From an uncultured Flavobacterium sp. (GTDB lineage Bacteria > Bacteroidota > Bacteroidia > Flavobacteriales > Flavobacteriaceae), in contig NZ_CAMLRU010000115.1 in the NCBI RefSeq assembly GCF_946482535.1, positions 1 through 8,615 on the forward strand: a DNA stretch of 8,615 nucleotides, in the 5' to 3' direction. The number at the start of each line of letters is the position of its first letter. Position 1 is the stretch's first letter. Both the position numbers and the translations under genes were made by a program. Below, in pieces: positions 5,881-8,615 of this stretch. The notes under the pieces are model-generated. The model saw only the letters and a list, made by a program, of their open reading frames with translations. It made no database searches and was not told the DNA's origin.

Positions 5881-7224
5881 ATGAAAAACAACTTGTTATT
5901 AACTTTACTCTTACTTGTAAGCAGCTTACAAGCCCAAGAACAAAAACAAAGCTATGCTTTCAGCTTGCAACAAGCGATTGAACATGCTTTGCAAAACAAC
6001 TATTCGGCTATCAATGCCAATAGAGACATTGCCGCTGCCAAACAAAAGAAATGGGAAACCACAGCAGCCGGTTTGCCGCAAATCAATGCGGGTTTGACTT
6101 ACCTCAATAATTTCGAGCTAACCCAACAAGGTGCCGCAGGTGGCGGTCCGTTTGGCGGAAGTCCTTCAGATGTGTTAACTTTTGCCTTTGGCACCAAACA
6201 CAATATGAATGCCCAAGCCACCTTAAGTCAGCTATTATTTGACGGTTCTTATATCGTGGCGCTTCAAGCTTCAAAAACCTATTTGAAGTATTATGAAAAC
6301 GCCAAACAAAAAAGCAATACCGAAATCAGAGAAATGGTCATCAATGCTTATGGAAATGTTTTATTAGCCCAAGAAAGCATTTCCATATTGGAAAAGAACA
6401 AAAGCACCTTATCTAAAACCTTGCATGATACCGAAGAAACTTTCAAAAACGGTTTGATAGAGGAAGAAAATGTGGAACAGTTACAAATCACTTTGGCTTC
6501 TATTGAAAGTAATTTAAACAATACCCGCAGACTTTTAGATGTGGCTACCAAGATGTTAAAATTCACTTTAGGAATGGACATTGATGAGGAATTGACACTA
6601 ACCGATAAATTAGACAATCTTACCACTTCAAACTTGGATTTGGCCTTTAGTAAAGGAGAATTTGCCGTGACCAATAACATCAATTATCAAATGGCGTCAA
6701 ATTTTCAAGAGCAAAAATCTTTGGAGTTAAAATTAGAGAGAAGTAAAGCCTTGCCTTCCTTGGCTGCCAATGTCAACTTTGGCTACAATTCTTTTGCTAA
6801 CGAATTTAATTTTACCAGCAGTGATCAAAAGTGGAATAACTTCTCCAATTTAGGCGTAAGTTTAAATGTACCCATCTTCAGCAGTTTCGGGAGAAATGCT
6901 AAAACACAGCAAGCCAAAATCGCTTTAGACCAAGCCAAAACCCAATTAACGCAAACCGAACAGCAGTTAAAATTAGAATACGAAAAAGCCAGAAGCGAAT
7001 ACGAATTCAGTATCGAAGAATATGCTACCGCGAAAAACAATTTGAATTTGGCCGAACGCATTGAAAGAAAACAACAAATCAAGTTTACCGAAGGGTTATC
7101 TTCCAGTTTTGACTTCAGCGAAGCCCAAAGACAATTGTACACGGCACAGCAAAGCTACCTGCAATCCATGGTAAACATCATCAATAAAAAAGCAACTTTA
7201 GAAAAAATCATCAATAAAAACTAA
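5881..7224 (+). CDS. TolC-family outer-membrane efflux channel
   Basis: This 447-aa protein is the outer-membrane duct of a tripartite pump. The trimer forms a 12-strand barrel in the outer membrane and a long helical tunnel in the periplasm. A signal peptide occupies residues 1-18, with cleavage after SLQA before QEQ. The two internal repeats of the OEP fold are visible: the first from about 28 to 240, with long coiled-coil helices at about 134-225 (EIREMVINAYGNVLLAQES onward), and the second from about 265 to 445, with heptad-like helices containing QAKTQLTQTEQQLKLEYEKA and ending near KATLEKIINKN. The length is normal for the family. A Gly-rich segment (GAAGGGPFGG, 84-93) lies where the first barrel hairpin and its external loop are expected. 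The gene sits 10 bp after the regulator and 10 bp before the membrane-fusion protein, so all three are probably on one mRNA. Confidence 0.93.
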   Translation: MKNNLLLTLLLLVSSLQAQEQKQSYAFSLQQAIEHALQNNYSAINANRDIAAAKQKKWETTAAGLPQINAGLTYLNNFELTQQGAAGGGPFGGSPSDVLTFAFGTKHNMNAQATLSQLLFDGSYIVALQASKTYLKYYENAKQKSNTEIREMVINAYGNVLLAQESISILEKNKSTLSKTLHDTEETFKNGLIEEENVEQLQITLASIESNLNNTRRLLDVATKMLKFTLGMDIDEELTLTDKLDNLTTSNLDLAFSKGEFAVTNNINYQMASNFQEQKSLELKLERSKALPSLAANVNFGYNSFANEFNFTSSDQKWNNFSNLGVSLNVPIFSSFGRNAKTQQAKIALDQAKTQLTQTEQQLKLEYEKARSEYEFSIEEYATAKNNLNLAERIERKQQIKFTEGLSSSFDFSEAQRQLYTAQQSYLQSMVNIINKKATLEKIINKN

Positions 7225-7234
7225 TCTATACAAC

Positions 7235-8374
7235 ATGAAGAAGACAATTATATTCTCCCTATTAGCCGTATTCCTTTACGCTTGTGGAAACAAAGAAAAT
7301 ACACAATCATTAGACCAACTCATTGAAAAGAAAGATGTCGCAGGATTGCAGGCCAAAAAAACAGCGTTGCAAGCTGAAATTACCAAAATCGAAGAAGCTT
7401 TGGCCTCTTTAGATGTCAAAAAAGAAGAAGCTTTGGTTTCGGTATTAACGGTTAAAGACACTATTTTCAATCATTACATCGACATTCAAGGAAGTGTTGA
7501 TACTAAAGAAAATATTTTAGTACAACCTGAATTCAGCGGAACCTTAACTTCACTAACTGTTAAAGCCGGACAAAAAGTTTCTAAAGGACAAGTCTTAGGT
7601 CGTGTAGACGATGCGGGAATGAGCCAACAATTGGCCAGTGCCGAAAACCAATACAATTTGGCGAAAACTACTTATGAAAGACAAAAAAATCTTTGGGATA
7701 AAAAAATCGGTTCGGAAATTCAGTATTTGCAAGCACAAACCCAAATGGTTTCTGCTCAAAAAGCCGTGGCTCAAATCAAAGCGCAATTGGCTAAAACCAT
7801 CATCCGTGCACCATTCACCGGAACTATAGATGAAGTTTTTGTAGAAAAAGGAGAAGTGGTTGCCCCAAGCCCACAAGGGTTAATGCGCATCGTCAACTTG
7901 AGCAATATGTATGTTTCGACAACCGTTCCTGAAACTTACATCGGAAAATTAAAAGTAGGTACTGAAGTAGATGTGTTCTTGACATCATTAGGCAAAACTT
8001 ACAAAGGTAAGGTGCGTCAAATAGGCAACTTCATCAATCCAAGCAACCGAAGCTTCGGGATTGAAGTAAGCGTTCCTAATCCGGAAAACTTGTTGCGTCC
8101 TAACCAAGTGGCCAAACTAAAAATCACCGATTATATCAATAAGAAAGCCATCGTAGTACCAACCAATGTAGTACAAGAAGACGGAACCGGAGATAAATTT
8201 ATTTATGTTGTTGAAGACAGCAACGGCAAAACCGGTAAAGCAAAAAAAGTGATTGTTACCGTTGGAAAATCATCTGACAATGTTACTGAAATCCTAAGCG
8301 GTTTATCAGCCAATGATATCATTGTGACCGAAGGGGTAAACAATATTTCAGAAGGAATGAAACTAAACTTTTAA
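7235..8374 (+). CDS. RND efflux periplasmic adaptor (membrane-fusion lipoprotein, AcrA/HlyD type)
   Basis: This 379-aa adaptor links the inner-membrane RND pump to the TolC-type channel across the periplasm. It has a lipoprotein signal, MKKTIIFSLLAVFLYAC, with lipobox LYAC and lipidation at C17. Domains: an extra N-terminal coiled-coil segment (about 25-65, rich in K, E, A and L), first half of the lipoyl/barrel-sandwich domain (95-125, including SGTLTSLTVKAGQKVSKGQVLG), alpha-helical hairpin (about 128-187), second lipoyl half (189-222, RAPFTGTIDEVFVEKGEVV), beta-barrel domain (224-297), and membrane-proximal domain (305-379). The order and length are normal for the family. The residues after C17 (GNKENT) do not give a strong surface-export signal, so periplasmic anchoring is expected; which membrane holds the lipid is not decidable here. 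The pump gene follows after 92 bp. Confidence 0.94.
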   Translation: MKKTIIFSLLAVFLYACGNKENTQSLDQLIEKKDVAGLQAKKTALQAEITKIEEALASLDVKKEEALVSVLTVKDTIFNHYIDIQGSVDTKENILVQPEFSGTLTSLTVKAGQKVSKGQVLGRVDDAGMSQQLASAENQYNLAKTTYERQKNLWDKKIGSEIQYLQAQTQMVSAQKAVAQIKAQLAKTIIRAPFTGTIDEVFVEKGEVVAPSPQGLMRIVNLSNMYVSTTVPETYIGKLKVGTEVDVFLTSLGKTYKGKVRQIGNFINPSNRSFGIEVSVPNPENLLRPNQVAKLKITDYINKKAIVVPTNVVQEDGTGDKFIYVVEDSNGKTGKAKKVIVTVGKSSDNVTEILSGLSANDIIVTEGVNNISEGMKLNF

Positions 8375-8380
8375 AAAATG

Positions 8381-8458
8381 GTTTAAGATTGTTTAGAGTT
8401 TAAGATTGTTTAAAAACAGTCTTATAAAACCTTTAAACCAAATTAAACAACTTTAAAC
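8381..8458 (+). repeat. direct and inverted GTTTAA-rich repeats between adaptor and pump genes
   Basis: GTTTAAGATTGTTTA occurs twice in tandem (8381-8395 and 8398-8412), identical over 15 bp with a 2-bp spacer. A third, inverted copy with two mismatches lies at 8444-8458. TGGTTTAA (8379-8386) can also pair with TTAAACCA (8433-8440). The composition is low-complexity and AT-rich. Similar GTTTAA-rich strings are, from memory, common between genes in flavobacteria. This is the only long gap in an otherwise tightly packed operon. Confidence 0.75.
8401..8424 (+). other. RNA hairpin in the adaptor-pump spacer
   Basis: TAAGATTGT (8401-8409) and ACAGTCTTA (8416-8424) can pair over 9 bp with one G-U wobble and a 6-nt loop. 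The sequence after it (TAAAACCTTT) has no continuous U-tract, so it is not a standard intrinsic terminator. It could slow RNA decay, attenuate transcription, or set different levels of adaptor and pump. Stability is modest because the stem is mostly A-U. Confidence 0.45.
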
Positions 8459-8466
8459 TAAAAAAT

Positions 8467-8615
8467 ATGTCACATCAAAATAAAGAATTCGGTATATCGA
8501 GTTGGGCAGTAGACAACAGAGTTACTGTATATATCTTCACTTTTCTGATAGTTGTTACAGGTTTAATTGCCTACATCACTATGCCGCGTGAGGATTTCCC
8601 GGAAATCATCGAAAA
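8467..8615 (+). CDS. RND-family efflux pump, inner-membrane permease (5' fragment)
   Basis: Only the first 49 codons lie in the window; the gene runs off the right edge and full family members are about 1000-1100 aa. The N terminus has a short cytoplasmic segment (MSHQNKEFGISSWAVDNRVT), a first transmembrane helix (about VYIFTFLIVVTGLIAYITM), and the typical start of the first periplasmic loop, PREDFPEI. In AcrB-type pumps a helix-1 followed by 'P..-.P.I' is characteristic. The preceding adaptor and TolC-type channel support the call. It would be the proton-driven subunit that captures substrate. The N terminus alone does not separate drug (HAE1) from other RND subclasses, although heavy-metal (HME) pumps seem less likely. 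Start ATG 8467 follows an A-rich stretch with no Shine-Dalgarno sequence. Confidence 0.9.
   Translation, partial: MSHQNKEFGISSWAVDNRVTVYIFTFLIVVTGLIAYITMPREDFPEIIE

Noticed and set aside
8401..8424. Intrinsic terminator after the adaptor gene
   Set aside because: The stem is AU-rich and has no U-tract after it, and terminating there would cut the pump off from its partners.
8381..8458. CRISPR-like array
   Set aside because: There are only two direct copies 2 bp apart, with no unique spacers of 25-40 bp and no cas genes nearby.
1..8615. Possible defence, phage or mobile island
   Set aside because: There is no transposase, integrase, toxin-antitoxin or nuclease gene, no flanking repeat and no visible shift in composition; the genes are ordinary core or efflux functions.

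Overview
The window looks like chromosomal DNA of a Flavobacteriaceae member, probably Flavobacterium or a close relative. The evidence is an AT-rich composition, starts without Shine-Dalgarno sequences, signal peptides ending in 'FSQ' or 'LQA-QEQ', and Bacteroidota-type promoters (TAnnTTTG at -7, TTG at -33). The proteins also resemble flavobacterial ones. This assignment rests on pattern recognition, not on a database search.

Layout from left to right. Bases 1-2753 (minus strand) hold almost all of sucA, the E1 subunit of 2-oxoglutarate dehydrogenase; only the last few codons are cut off by the window edge. A 116-bp divergent intergenic region follows, with a clear sucA promoter. Two small exported proteins lie on the plus strand: a probable 8-stranded outer-membrane barrel (2870-3418) and an unrecognised secreted protein (3422-3808). 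They converge on a minus-strand pair: an isoprenyl diphosphate synthase (4154-5128) and a 118-aa helical protein (3805-4161) overlapping it by 8 bp. The two converging units share a TTAA in which both stop codons lie.

From about 5215 to the right edge there is a plus-strand efflux operon: a TetR-family regulator, a TolC-type outer-membrane channel, a lipoprotein membrane-fusion protein, and the first 49 codons of an RND inner-membrane pump. The first three genes are separated by only 10 bp each. A 92-bp repeat- and hairpin-containing spacer comes before the pump. The three export proteins would form one tripartite pump spanning both membranes. The regulator is the first gene of the unit and has a perfect 8+8 bp inverted repeat directly upstream of its -7 box, which is a good candidate autoregulatory operator.

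I see no CRISPR array, phage, insertion sequence, tRNA or rRNA. The window is mostly ordinary core genome with one efflux operon, and I found no convincing new multi-gene system. The points most worth a second look are the TetR operator candidate, a Cys-x-x-Cys in that regulator's DNA-binding turn, the repeats between the fusion-protein and pump genes, and the uncharacterised small proteins.
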